Notes: a model not told the origin generated them from the sequence alone. Shown: positions 16,107 to 24,528, numbered from the stretch's first letter. The stretch is 64,000 nucleotides of DNA from Mycobacteriales bacterium (GCA_030697205.1 JAUYQP010000045.1:1-64000); one strand, 5' to 3'. Numbers and translations: made by a program.

Positions 16107-17921
16107 TCACCCGGGGCACATCTCGGTGGTCGACGGGCACGTGACAACGGTCACCTCGCGGCCGGTGGAGGCATCCACGACGGTGCGGTCACCGAGCGGC
16201 GCGGCCAGCGCGACCTCGACGAACGTCGCCTGGTAGAGGTCGATGCACGCCTGGTCCGGCGGCGGGGTGTCCTGCGTGAGGACGACCGTCACGCTGTCGG
16301 CCGCCTCCTTCACCTCTGCCTTCGCGCCCGTGACGCAGACGCTGCCGTACCGGACCGACAGCCGACCGTCGACCAGCACCGCGCCGTCGAAGGCCAGCGG
16401 TGAGCGGCCCGGCGCGGGCTCGGTCTGCCCAGGTTCGGTCTTGCCAGGAGCGGGCTCGACCGTGCCGGGCTGGTCGGCGGGCTGGTCGGTGGGCTCGGTG
16501 ACGTAGGCGTCCTGGACGGCGAGCACGGTGAGCACGCCCCCGCCGCTGGCCGCGAACAGCCACGCCGGCACCAGCGCGGCCTCGGAGTCCTGCAGCGCGG
16601 TGAGCTGCAGTCCGAGCTCGACCGACGACAGCGTCGTGACCGCTGGCTCCGGGCAGCCGCCCTTCGCGTCGCACGGGGCGCCCAGCGCCGGCGGTGGCGC
16701 CAGCCGCTCGAGGGCCTCGGTCGCGGAGATCAGGGGGTACGACGCACCCGCGCGGCTGTCCGCGAGCCACCCGGCAGCGGAGACGAGCGCCTTGTCGGCG
16801 TCGACGGTGAGCGTCGTCGCGAGGCCCTGGGTGCGACGGCCGTCGACCCGTGGGTCCGCGACGACGGTGGCGCCGCCGACCGACGGGTAGGCGGTGACGT
16901 CAGCGTCGACGAGGCCGAGCGCGGTGCGCAGCCGCTGGGTGGCGTCGAGAGCCTTCCGCACGGTCATCGCGAGCGCGTTCGTGCAGCTGCCCTTTCCCAC
17001 CGCCCCGCCGCAGTCGATCGTCGACACGGGCGGGACCGCGCAGGTCGCCGCCGGACCGCAGTCGGCGGGGACGGTCGTGCCGTCGCCCGCGCTGGCGCAC
17101 CGCGTCCCGGCGGGGCCTGCGGGACAGGTGACGCTGCCGCCCGACCCCGCGCAGAAGGTCGAGCCCGCAGGGCACACCGTGGTGGAGTCGGTCGGGCAGG
17201 GCGACGGTCCGCACGGCTCGAACGCGGGCGTGTCGTCGCAGGGGGCCGGCTCGGCTCCGGGCGGGGGTGCCGGGCAGGACAGCGACGGCAGGGTCGCTCG
17301 GCCGGAGGTCACCGTGGCCGGGGTGTCCTGGGGCTGGTCGGCGGGGACGGGGGTCGGCGGCGGGCAGTCGGCCGGCGCGTCGGGGGAGGCGCCGGCGGGC
17401 TCGGGCTGGGCGCAGCCGGTGCCGACGGACCCGCCCCCGGAGCCTGACGAGCCGGAGCCGCTTCCCGGGTGGGGGGCGACGCAGGTGGTGGTGCCGTCGG
17501 AGGAGACGGCGCTGTCGGGTCCGCAGTCGGAGCCGGCACCGAACGTCCACGGGTGGCCGGGGTCGTCACGGACCACGAGCGCCCCGGCCCGCCAGGCCTT
17601 CACGACCCGCTCCGGCGAGGCCTCGATCCCGAGGGCGCGCGCGAGCTCGCGGACCCGGTTGACCGGGGCCGCACCACCCGGGAGGTCGCGCACCTGCGCG
17701 GAGTCCGGACCGGTGGGGAGCGTGCCGGTGAGGCGGTACCCAGAGGCCGCGCCCGAGGAGGCGCTCGCGGGACCGGTGGTGCTGTCCGTCGTACTCCCGG
17801 CGGCCAGTCGCAGAGCGGGAGGTCCGTCGCTGCCACCCCCGAGGGTGAGCGACACCCCCACGACGAGGCCGACGACCGCGACGGCGCTGACGACCGGTGC
17901 CCACGTTGCCCATCTGCTCAT
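16107..17921 (-). CDS. Membrane-anchored, Cys/Pro-rich extracellular protein of unknown function
   Basis: 604 residues. A single N-terminal membrane anchor (WAPVVSAVAVVGLVVGVSL) leads to an outside portion. Residues 30-300 are low-complexity, rich in Gly/Ser/Pro with about 16 cysteines (patterns CPAPPPG, CGPSPCPTDS, CPAGSTFC, CPAGPAGTRC); the last 270 residues form a globular part (ALDATQRLRTALGLVDADVTA, QLTALQDSEAALVPAWLFAA, DQACIDLYQATFVEVAL). Alone among its neighbours, divergent from the thiolase. No known family recognised; the globular tail may be a surface sensor or adhesin. Confidence 0.75.
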   Translation of the reverse strand: MSRWATWAPVVSAVAVVGLVVGVSLTLGGGSDGPPALRLAAGSTTDSTTGPASASSGAASGYRLTGTLPTGPDSAQVRDLPGGAAPVNRVRELARALGIEASPERVVKAWRAGALVVRDDPGHPWTFGAGSDCGPDSAVSSDGTTTCVAPHPGSGSGSSGSGGGSVGTGCAQPEPAGASPDAPADCPPPTPVPADQPQDTPATVTSGRATLPSLSCPAPPPGAEPAPCDDTPAFEPCGPSPCPTDSTTVCPAGSTFCAGSGGSVTCPAGPAGTRCASAGDGTTVPADCGPAATCAVPPVSTIDCGGAVGKGSCTNALAMTVRKALDATQRLRTALGLVDADVTAYPSVGGATVVADPRVDGRRTQGLATTLTVDADKALVSAAGWLADSRAGASYPLISATEALERLAPPPALGAPCDAKGGCPEPAVTTLSSVELGLQLTALQDSEAALVPAWLFAASGGGVLTVLAVQDAYVTEPTDQPADQPGTVEPAPGKTEPGQTEPAPGRSPLAFDGAVLVDGRLSVRYGSVCVTGAKAEVKEAADSVTVVLTQDTPPPDQACIDLYQATFVEVALAAPLGDRTVVDASTGREVTVVTCPSTTEMCPG

Positions 17922-17956
17922 GGCGGTGTGACGGCGCCGACACCCTGGCGGTTCCG

Positions 17957-17962
17957 TACCCT
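17957..17962 (+). promoter_or_regulatory. -10-like box, leaderless start of thiolase gene
   Basis: TACCCT, 6 bases before the ATG at 17969. Confidence 0.5.
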
Positions 17963-17968
17963 GCCCGC

Positions 17969-19132
17969 ATGCGCGAGGTCTTCCTGGTCGACGGTGTCCG
18001 GACTCCCACGGGTCGCTACGGCGGGGCGCTGGCGAAGACCCGCGCCGACGACCTTGCTGCCACGGTCGTGCGGGCTGTCGTGGAGCGCACCGGCGTGGAC
18101 CCGGCGGCCGTCGACGAGGTCGTGCTCGGCGCGGCCAACCAGTCCGGCGACGACAACCGCAACGTCGCCCGGATGGCCGTGCTGCTCGCCGGCCTGCCGC
18201 TGTCGGTTCCCGGTCACACGGTCAACCGGCTGTGCGCGAGCGGCCTGCAGGCGATCGTCGCCGCGGCCGCGCAGGTCCGCACCGGCGAGGCCGACCTCGT
18301 CGTCGCCGGCGGCGTCGAGTCGATGACCCGCGCGCCGTGGGTGATGGCCAAGCCGGGCACCCCGTGGGCCAAGCCGGGGGAGGTCCACGACACCGCGCTG
18401 GGTTGGCGCTTCGTCAACCCGCGCCACGACCGCGAGCACACGATCACCCTCGGCGAGACGGCCGAGCGGGTCGCGGCTCTCGACGGGATCACCCGCGAGG
18501 ACAGCGACGCCTTCGGACTGCGGTCGCAGGAGCGGGCGCTCGCCGCGGTCGCCGCCGGCCGCTTCGACGCCGAGATCGTGCCGGTCGGCGACGTGACGGC
18601 CGACGAGACCCCGCGGGCCACGACCCCCGAGAAGCTCGCCGCCCTGAAGCCGTCCTTCGGAGGCGTCGTCACCGCGGGCTCGGCCTCGCCGCTGTCCGAC
18701 GGGGCGAGCGCGCTGCTGGTGGCGTCGGAGGAGGCGGTACGCCGCCACGGCCTGGTGCCCCGCGCGCGCGTCGTCGTGAGCGCGTCCGCGGGACTCGAGC
18801 CGCACCTGATGGGCCTCGGGCCGGTGCCCGCGACCGAGAAGGCCCTCGCGCGGGCCGGCTGGTCGGTCGCCGACCTCGCCGCGGTCGAGCTCAACGAGGC
18901 CTTCGCCGTGCAGGTCATCGCGAGCGCCCGCCGGCTCGGCCTCGACGACGCGACCCTCAACGCCGACGGCGGCGCGATCGCGCTCGGTCACCCGCTGGGG
19001 TCCAGCGGCTGTCGGCTGGTCGTCACGCTGCTCGGCCGGCTCGAGCGGGAGGGCGCCTCAGGTGTCCGCGGGCTCGCGACGATGTGCGTGGGCGTCGGTC
19101 AGGGAGCGTCCCTGCTCGTCGAGCGCGTCTGA
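17969..19132 (+). CDS. Thiolase family acetyl-CoA acyltransferase
   Basis: 387 residues. Condenses or cleaves (3-keto)acyl-CoA. Nucleophilic Cys in VNRLCASGLQAI (about residue 90), ELNEAFAVQ, the catalytic His in GGAIALGHPLGSSG, and the second catalytic Cys in TMCVGVGQGASL. The common MCIGGGQG is here MCVGVGQG, a conservative variant. It is monocistronic: divergent from the Cys-rich protein gene and convergent with the short gene ending at 19134. Substrate chain length cannot be inferred. Confidence 0.93.
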   Translation: MREVFLVDGVRTPTGRYGGALAKTRADDLAATVVRAVVERTGVDPAAVDEVVLGAANQSGDDNRNVARMAVLLAGLPLSVPGHTVNRLCASGLQAIVAAAAQVRTGEADLVVAGGVESMTRAPWVMAKPGTPWAKPGEVHDTALGWRFVNPRHDREHTITLGETAERVAALDGITREDSDAFGLRSQERALAAVAAGRFDAEIVPVGDVTADETPRATTPEKLAALKPSFGGVVTAGSASPLSDGASALLVASEEAVRRHGLVPRARVVVSASAGLEPHLMGLGPVPATEKALARAGWSVADLAAVELNEAFAVQVIASARRLGLDDATLNADGGAIALGHPLGSSGCRLVVTLLGRLEREGASGVRGLATMCVGVGQGASLLVERV

Positions 19133-19133
19133 C

Positions 19134-19424
19134 TCAGGAGCCGTAGTCGCCGTAGCCGTCGAGGGACGTCGCGGTGGTGACGAGGGTGTCCTCGGTGAGC
19201 TCGGCGGGCATCGCGCCGAAGGAGAACGGCATCCGGTCGAGCGGGATGCGCGACAGCGGGATGCGGGAGAGGTTGATCACCGCACCGGTGAGGGCGCCGG
19301 TGGCGGGCCTGGTCAGGTCGATGACGGTGCCCCCCAGGACACCGGCGACCTCGCGGCAGTCGTTCACGAGGTCCATCAGCGAGGTCGGCTCGACGTCGGA
19401 CGGGACAGGCGTGTGCATCGACAT
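19134..19424 (-). CDS. Hypothetical protein, 96 residues
   Basis: Starts MSMHTPVPSDVEPTSLMDL. A central segment repeats the pattern INLSRIPLSRIPLDRMPF; the end is acidic and Tyr/Gly-containing. No signal peptide or recognised domain. It ends one base from the thiolase stop. The divergent gap to the PfkB kinase contains a double palindromic operator-like site, so it may be regulated together with the kinase. Coding status is probable but rests only on frame and codon pattern. Confidence 0.55.
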   Translation of the reverse strand: MSMHTPVPSDVEPTSLMDLVNDCREVAGVLGGTVIDLTRPATGALTGAVINLSRIPLSRIPLDRMPFSFGAMPAELTEDTLVTTATSLDGYGDYGS

Positions 19425-19443
19425 GGGACCGACGGTAGGCAGT

Positions 19444-19477
19444 TACCGGCCAGTACCCAATGCCTACTGACCAGTAG
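19444..19477. promoter_or_regulatory. Tandem palindromic operator-like boxes
   Basis: TACCGGCCAGTA (19444-19455) and TACTGACCAGTA (19465-19476) are near-identical dyads with centres 21 bp apart, two helical turns. The second extends to CTACTGACCAGTAG with perfect 6-bp arms. The layout is typical of dimeric regulators of the TetR kind binding twice on one DNA face. It lies between the 96-residue gene and the PfkB kinase gene; no regulator gene is adjacent. Confidence 0.5.
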
Positions 19478-19529
19478 TGTTCGGCGACCGGGTGACACCG
19501 GCCACAGGGCCGCTCGGAGCAACTGTCAC

Positions 19530-19535
19530 TAGGGT
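19530..19535 (+). promoter_or_regulatory. -10-like box, leaderless start of PfkB kinase gene
   Basis: TAGGGT, 6 bases before the GTG at 19542. Confidence 0.5.
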
Positions 19536-19541
19536 GTCCGG

Positions 19542-20510
19542 GTGCTGAAGATCGCCGTCACCGGCTCCATCGCGACCGACCACCTCATGACCTTCGACGG
19601 GCGGTTCGCGGAGCAGATCCTCCCGGACCAGCTCGACAAGATCAGCCTCGTCTTCCTGGCCTCGGACCTGCAGGTACGCCGGGGAGGCACCGGCGCCAAC
19701 ATCGCCTTCGGGATGGGCGTGCTCGGGCAGCGCCCGCTGCTGGTCGGGTCCGTCGGGCGCGACGCCGGTGACTACCTCCAGTGGCTCGCCGACCACGGCG
19801 TCGACACCTCGGGCGTCCGGGTCAGCGAGACCCTGGCCTCGCCGCGCTTCACCGTCACCACCGACAACGACCAGAACCAGATCGGCGCCTTCTACCCCGG
19901 CGCGATGGCCGAGGCCGTCGGCATCGAGCTCGCGCCGCTCGGCGAGGTCGACCTCGTCGTCGTCGCCCCCAACGACCCCGGCGCGATGCTGCGCCACACC
20001 GCCGAGTGCACCGCCCGCGGCGTGGCCTTCGCTGCCGACCCGTCGCAGACGCTGTCCTTCCTCGACGGCGACGCGATCCGCACGCTCTGCACCGGCGCGA
20101 CCTGGCTGTTCACCAACGAGTACGAAGCCGGCCTGGTCCGCGAGAAGACCGGCTGGTCCGACGCCGACGTCCTCGAGGTGGTCGGCACCCGCGTCACGAC
20201 CCACGGCGCCGACGGCGTGGTCATCACCCGCAAGGGCGAGGACGACATCCGGGTCGGTGTCGTCCCGGCCGACGCGGTCGCGGAGCCGACCGGGGTCGGC
20301 GACGCCTTCCGGGCCGGCTTCCTGACCGGCACCTCCTGGGGCCTCGGCCTCGAGTGCGCCGCGCAGGTCGGCGCGCTGCTCGCGACCCACGTCGTGGAGA
20401 CCGTCGGCACCCAGGAGTACTCCTTCACCCCGGGGTCGTTCCTGGCCCGTCTGGCCAAGGCCTACGGCGACGAGGCCGCCGCCGAGGTCGCGCCGCACCT
20501 GTCCGCCTGA
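19542..20510 (+). CDS. PfkB-family carbohydrate/nucleoside kinase (adenosine-kinase-like)
   Basis: 322 residues. Ribokinase fold: GSIATDHLMTF at the N-terminus with substrate Asp, RRGGTGANIAFGMG near residue 47, and the catalytic anion-hole motif GVGDAFRAGF with catalytic Asp at about 248. By position (close to ctaC and the bc1 genes) and sequence it matches the mycobacterial carbohydrate kinase CbhK/adenosine kinase AdoK gene. Ribose-type or adenosine substrate both possible. Monocistronic, followed by a bidirectional hairpin. Confidence 0.88.
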   Translation: MLKIAVTGSIATDHLMTFDGRFAEQILPDQLDKISLVFLASDLQVRRGGTGANIAFGMGVLGQRPLLVGSVGRDAGDYLQWLADHGVDTSGVRVSETLASPRFTVTTDNDQNQIGAFYPGAMAEAVGIELAPLGEVDLVVVAPNDPGAMLRHTAECTARGVAFAADPSQTLSFLDGDAIRTLCTGATWLFTNEYEAGLVREKTGWSDADVLEVVGTRVTTHGADGVVITRKGEDDIRVGVVPADAVAEPTGVGDAFRAGFLTGTSWGLGLECAAQVGALLATHVVETVGTQEYSFTPGSFLARLAKAYGDEAAAEVAPHLSA

Positions 20511-20512
20511 CG

Positions 20513-20543
20513 GGGGTCGCGACAGCGGCGCTGCCGCGACCCC
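20513..20543. terminator. Bidirectional stem-loop
   Basis: GGGGTCGCG pairs perfectly with CGCGACCCC, with AGCG/CGCT extending the pairing in the loop. It lies in the 40-bp convergent gap between the kinase and the DUF4242 gene. Confidence 0.65.
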
Positions 20544-20550
20544 GCACCGG

Positions 20551-20823
20551 TCAGTCGCCGGTCGCCGGGTCGATGACGCTGGTCACCCTCGACACCGCGT
20601 TCGCCGGGAAGCCTCCACACCGCGCGTGCTCCAGCACGGCGTCCTCGTCGTCGGCGATGTAGACGCAGTAGATCTTGTCGTCGGTGACGTAGCTCTGCTG
20701 CCACTGGACCTTCGGGCCCAGGTCGGCAAGGACGCCGTTGGACTTCTGCGCGATGGCGCGCAGCTCGTCGGCGCCGAGGTCACCGACTCCGGGGATCTCC
20801 CGCTCGATCACGTACTTGGGCAT
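20551..20823 (-). CDS. DUF4242 protein, SCO4226-like nickel-binding ferredoxin-like fold
   Basis: 90 residues starting MPKYVIEREIPGVGDL. Sequence pattern (ELRAIAQKSNGVLADLG, QWQQSYVTDDKIYCVYIADDEDAVLEHARCGGFPA) matches the DUF4242 family, whose member SCO4226 from Streptomyces binds nickel as a ferredoxin-like dimer. The ATG at 20823 has a perfect AAGGAG 8 bases upstream, which decides against the longer frame from 20838. It sits immediately downstream of the SARP-type regulator gene. Physiological role not established. Confidence 0.88.
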   Translation of the reverse strand: MPKYVIEREIPGVGDLGADELRAIAQKSNGVLADLGPKVQWQQSYVTDDKIYCVYIADDEDAVLEHARCGGFPANAVSRVTSVIDPATGD

Positions 20824-20834
20824 GACGTGCTCCT

Positions 20835-22646
20835 TCATCTGGTAGGAGACGCCACCGTGGCCCCCGCCCGTGTGAGGCGGCGTGTGAGCGCCGGGCTGTC
20901 GATCCCCAGTGCCAGGGACACCGCAGCCTCGAGCGCGCCACGCTGGCCCAGGGCGGAGCGGTGCAGCTGCGCGCGGACGACCAGCTCACGCATGTTGCCG
21001 CCGGCGGCGATGAGCTCGAGGTCGACGACCCAGGCCAGTCCCTGGCTCGGGAACACCGGGGCCAACGACGCGAGCGTGTCGAGGACCTCCGCGTGCGCGA
21101 AGCGCCAGCCGTCGGTGGCGCGGGCACCGCGCACCGCGGCGTCCAGCAGGATGTCGCGGGCGCCGTCGGCGTCACCGCGGGCGAGGGCGACCAGACCGAG
21201 GACCCGACCGGCTGTCTCCTCCCAGCAGGGGTCCCGCAGCTCGCAGCCGAGGGCGAAGGCATGGGTGGCTGCCTCCTCTGCCCGGGCCACCGCTCCAGAG
21301 GCGAGGTCCACCTCGGCGAGCAGCGCCTGCGGCCAGGGGAGCACGCTCGTCCACCCGGTCGAGCGGGCCAGCTCCCAGGCCTCCTCGAGCGGAGGTCGCG
21401 CCAGGTCGTGCTCCTCGAGCAGGACGTGCAGGCGCCCGGACATCGTCAGCGCCCACACCAGCCACCGACGGGCGCCTGCCGCGCGTGCCGAGACCACGGC
21501 GCCCTCGAGCGCGACTGCCGCCTCGCTGTAGCTGGCGAGGTCGGTCAGGCACGCCCCTCTCAGCGCCGCGACGGCGGCGGCCTCCTCGCCGCTGGTGCCC
21601 GCCAGGTGCGCAGCGTGGTCGAGCTGTCGCAGTGCCTCGGAATAGCGCGCTGCCAGGAACGCCGTGTAGCCCAGCTCGCGGTGCGCGGCGACGGCGAGCT
21701 CGGGTTCGCCCGCGGCGTCTGCCAGCGCGACGGCCCGCGCGAGGGCCGTCGCCCCCGCCTCGTCCCGACCGCGCACGGAGTGGACGAGCGCGTAGCCCAG
21801 CTCGCACAGTGCCTGCACCTCGGCGTGCAGGTCGTCGTTGTGGTGGCTGACGGCGACAGCGTCGCGCAGCCGCTCCAGGCCCACGTCGACGGCCCCCGCC
21901 GAGATGGCCGCGACGCCCGCGTCGAGGAGGGCCCGCCCCGCGGCCCGGTGCGTCGAGCGAGGTGCCGCGGGCACGGCGAGCTCCTCGTGCACGGCCCCGC
22001 TCGGTGCCACGCCGAGCTCGCGACGGAACTCCTCGGTGCACCGCCGTACGGCGTCCTCCGCCTGGGTGCGCGCCCCCGACTCCACGAGGGCCCGCACGAG
22101 CAGGACGTGCCCGGCCTCGTCCAGCGGGGCCGCCTCGACGAGCGCCCGGGCGGACGCGACCGCACCCACGGTGTCACCGACCGCCAGCCGGCCCAGGGTG
22201 GCCTCCCGCAGCACCGCCGCGCGGGTGGCCTCGAGGTGGTGACGCTCGGCGGCGAGCCACGCGTCGAAGGACGGGTTGGCAGGGAAGGACAGTCCGGCGA
22301 GCAGCGACCCCCCGTCGCGGGCGACGGCCTCCGCGTGCACCCACGAGCTCGTGGTCAGCAGCACCGCGTCCACGGTGAGGTGTCCCGGCTCGATCAGCAG
22401 GGGGTCGCCGCGGAGCGGGACGCCGGTCAGTCTCCGGGCCTCGGCGAGCGTCCACCGCAGCGCGCCCAGGGGGTCGTCGGCCTCACCGAAGAGCAGGGTG
22501 GCGGCCCGCTCGCGGGACACGGGGCGCTCGGAGAGGGCAAGCAGCGCAAGAAGCGCCCAGGTCTTGCGCCCTCGCGGTCGCGGGGCCTCCACCCCGTCGC
22601 GCTCGACGCGGGGGCGGCCGAGTAGGTGGACGACGGTCGCGGGCAC
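20835..22646 (-). CDS. SARP/BTAD-type transcriptional regulator with TPR-like repeats
   Basis: 603 residues. Residues 1-100 form an OmpR-like winged helix (LLGRPRVERDG, RGRKTWALLALLAL, LRWTLAEARRLTG); residues 110-240 are a bacterial transcriptional activation domain (FDAWLAAERHHLEATRAAVLREATL, VEAAPLDEAGHVLLVRALVE); the remainder is helical repeats of the TPR kind (AVAAHRELGYTAFLAARYSEALRQLDHA). No AAA/NB-ARC ATPase domain. Such proteins activate one or a few neighbouring operons; the DUF4242 gene 11 bp downstream and the NifS-like group upstream are candidates. The GTG at 22646 is the first start after the upstream stop. Confidence 0.82.
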   Translation of the reverse strand: MPATVVHLLGRPRVERDGVEAPRPRGRKTWALLALLALSERPVSRERAATLLFGEADDPLGALRWTLAEARRLTGVPLRGDPLLIEPGHLTVDAVLLTTSSWVHAEAVARDGGSLLAGLSFPANPSFDAWLAAERHHLEATRAAVLREATLGRLAVGDTVGAVASARALVEAAPLDEAGHVLLVRALVESGARTQAEDAVRRCTEEFRRELGVAPSGAVHEELAVPAAPRSTHRAAGRALLDAGVAAISAGAVDVGLERLRDAVAVSHHNDDLHAEVQALCELGYALVHSVRGRDEAGATALARAVALADAAGEPELAVAAHRELGYTAFLAARYSEALRQLDHAAHLAGTSGEEAAAVAALRGACLTDLASYSEAAVALEGAVVSARAAGARRWLVWALTMSGRLHVLLEEHDLARPPLEEAWELARSTGWTSVLPWPQALLAEVDLASGAVARAEEAATHAFALGCELRDPCWEETAGRVLGLVALARGDADGARDILLDAAVRGARATDGWRFAHAEVLDTLASLAPVFPSQGLAWVVDLELIAAGGNMRELVVRAQLHRSALGQRGALEAAVSLALGIDSPALTRRLTRAGATVASPTR

Positions 22647-22684
22647 GCGCCATCGTGGCGGCAGGACCGCGGTGGGTCCAGGAC

Positions 22685-23311
22685 CTAGGGGTCGCTGCGC
22701 TCGGCGTGGTCGCGCTGCGCGAGCAGCAGCCGGTCGAAGACCGCGTGGTCGGTCTCCGGCTCGAGCGTCGTCAGCGTGACCTCGTAGACGAAGCGGTCGC
22801 GGACGAAGAGCCCGTGCTGGACGCTGAACCCCTCGACCTCGTCGACGAAGGTGAAGGCGCCCGGCACCGTCGCACTGGTGAAGGTCCCGGTCGCGTCCTC
22901 GCGGCTGGACGCGAGCAGCCGGTCGGCTCCCTTGCGGGTCGCGAGCCGCACGATCACGCAGCCGTAGAGGCCCTCGTCGCCCGACCACAGGTGGCCTCGG
23001 GACGCCTCGAAGCCGAGCAGCCGCAGTCCCTGCTCGGAGGTCTGGGCCTCTGCGGCCGAGCTCGAGAAGCGGCTGGCGAAGCCGCTGACGGTCAGGTCGC
23101 CGAGCCGTGACGCGGTGTCGTCGACCCGGGTGAAGCCGCCGGGCCCCGGCAGTCGGCCCTCGAGGTCGGCGTCCGCGAGGGGCACTGCGGCGGTAGGGCT
23201 GGCGGTCGGTGCGGGGCGAGCCGAGCCGACATCGTCGGAGCCCGAACGCGCCGCGACGGTCACGAGGTCGGCGGCGACGACGAGCGCGAGGCCTGCGGCG
23301 ACGAGCCTCAC
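22685..23311 (-). CDS. Membrane-anchored protein of unknown function
   Basis: 208 residues. An uncleaved-looking N-terminal segment (VRLVAAGLALVVAADLVTVAA) anchors a Ser/Pro linker and a globular outside domain (GFASRFSSSAAEAQTSEQGLRLLGFEA, GLYGCVIVRLATRKGADRLLASSRED, GTFTSATVPGAFTFVDE). It starts with a GTG overlapping the NifS-like stop by 4 bases, so it is translationally coupled to that gene. No family recognised. Confidence 0.75.
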   Translation of the reverse strand: MRLVAAGLALVVAADLVTVAARSGSDDVGSARPAPTASPTAAVPLADADLEGRLPGPGGFTRVDDTASRLGDLTVSGFASRFSSSAAEAQTSEQGLRLLGFEASRGHLWSGDEGLYGCVIVRLATRKGADRLLASSREDATGTFTSATVPGAFTFVDEVEGFSVQHGLFVRDRFVYEVTLTTLEPETDHAVFDRLLLAQRDHAERSDP

Positions 23312-24387
23312 GGGACCGCCGCCCGCAGCTCGGCCAGCACCGGGGGCAGCACCGCGAGGAAGCGCTCGACGTCGCCGCGCGTCGTCCCGCGGTGCAGCGA
23401 CAGCCGGACCGACCCGTCCGTCGGCGCGCCCATCGCGGCCAGGACGTGAGACGGCTCGATGCTGGACGCCGAGCACGAGGACCCGCTGGACACCTGGAGG
23501 TCGCGGGCGTCCAGCGCCCGCAGCAGCTCCTCGCTGTCGACGCCCTCGCAGACCAGCGTGACCAGGTGGGGTAGCCGGTCGAGCGGGTCACCCACGGCCG
23601 TCACGCCCTCGACCCGGGCCCCGCGGACGAGGTCGACGAGAGCCCGGAGCCGGGCGTCCTCGGCCGCCGCCTCCGCGGCCGCGGCCTGGAGGCCCGCGGC
23701 GGCGGCCACGACGGCCGGGAGGTCGAGCCGGCCGGGGGAGCGGTCGGGGCGCTCGTCGTCAGGCAGCGGGGAGCGCCAGCGCGTGCCGGTCCGGACGACG
23801 AGCAGCCCGACGCCGGGCGGCCCGCCCCAGGTCCGCGCGCTGGCTGTCAGCACCGACCAGCCCGTGGGCACCGGCGCCCGGCCGAGCGCGTGGGAGGCGT
23901 CGACGAGCAGGGGTACGCCGGCCCCCGCGCAGCGGGCCGCCACGTCGGCGACGGGCTGCGTCGTACCGACCTCGTGGTTGGCCGCCTGCAGGCACACCAG
24001 CGCCCAGTCGGGGTCGACGTCGACGGGGAGGACCCGGCCGGCCGCGTCGACGGGCAGGCTCAGCCCGGCGCTGCCGGCCGCCTGCAGGACGGCGGAGTGC
24101 TCGACCGCGGAGTGCGCGACCGTCGTACCCCGTCGTGGTGCGGCTGTCCCGAGCACACCGAGGAAGGCGGCCATCGTGCCGGAGGCGGTGAAGGACACCT
24201 CGTCGGGCCGGGCCCCGACCACCTCCGCGACGGCCTCGCGGGCGGCGTCGAGGAGCAGCCGGGCGCGCCGGCCGGCACCGTGCAGGCGGGCCGGATCAGC
24301 CCAACCGTCGTCGAGCGCGGCGAGCAGGGCCGCGCGGGCGGCCGGGTGCAGCGGCGCGCCCGAGGCGGCGTCGAGGTAGACCGGCAC
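23308..24387 (-). CDS. NifS/IscS-like cysteine desulfurase homologue with no lysine
   Basis: 359 residues with class V aminotransferase layout: VYLDAASGAPLHP, SFTASGTMAAFLG, the His of VEHSAVLQAAG, ANHEVGTTQP, the PLP-binding Asp of LLVDASHALGR, and the mobile-loop cysteine in SSGSSCSASSIEPSHVL. At the Schiff-base position IscS has SAHK; here the sequence is TASARTWGGPPGVG with Thr (codon ACC), and the whole protein contains no lysine. Covalent PLP attachment is therefore not possible, though the substrate Cys is kept. Coupled to the membrane-anchored protein downstream. A true IscS/SufS must exist elsewhere if this one is inactive. Confidence 0.85.
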   Translation of the reverse strand: MPVYLDAASGAPLHPAARAALLAALDDGWADPARLHGAGRRARLLLDAAREAVAEVVGARPDEVSFTASGTMAAFLGVLGTAAPRRGTTVAHSAVEHSAVLQAAGSAGLSLPVDAAGRVLPVDVDPDWALVCLQAANHEVGTTQPVADVAARCAGAGVPLLVDASHALGRAPVPTGWSVLTASARTWGGPPGVGLLVVRTGTRWRSPLPDDERPDRSPGRLDLPAVVAAAAGLQAAAAEAAAEDARLRALVDLVRGARVEGVTAVGDPLDRLPHLVTLVCEGVDSEELLRALDARDLQVSSGSSCSASSIEPSHVLAAMGAPTDGSVRLSLHRGTTRGDVERFLAVLPPVLAELRAAVP

Positions 24388-24394
24388 CAGGCCG

Positions 24395-24400
24395 ACGCTA
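24395..24400 (-). promoter_or_regulatory. -10-like box, leaderless start of NifS-like gene
   Basis: TAGCGT on the minus strand, 7 bases before the GTG at 24387. Confidence 0.45.
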
Positions 24401-24485
24401 CGGGGCGGGGGCGGCGAGGGGGGAGTGGGCAGCGCCACACCGCAGTGACACCGCACCCCAGCAGGAAGCGAGCGGGCTGCTGGGA

Positions 24486-24528
24486 TAGTCTCGCTCCGCT
24501 TGGAGGAGAGCCCGACGAGGGCTTCTCC
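24486..24528 (+). promoter_or_regulatory. ctaC promoter -10 and leader hairpin
   Basis: TAGTCT at 24486-24491 is followed by a leader hairpin, GGAGAGCCC with GGGCTTCTCC (24505-24528, one bulge), ahead of GAGGAAGG at 24539-24546. The hairpin contains its own GGAGGAGAG, which could compete for ribosomes; regulatory use is conjecture. Confidence 0.35.
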
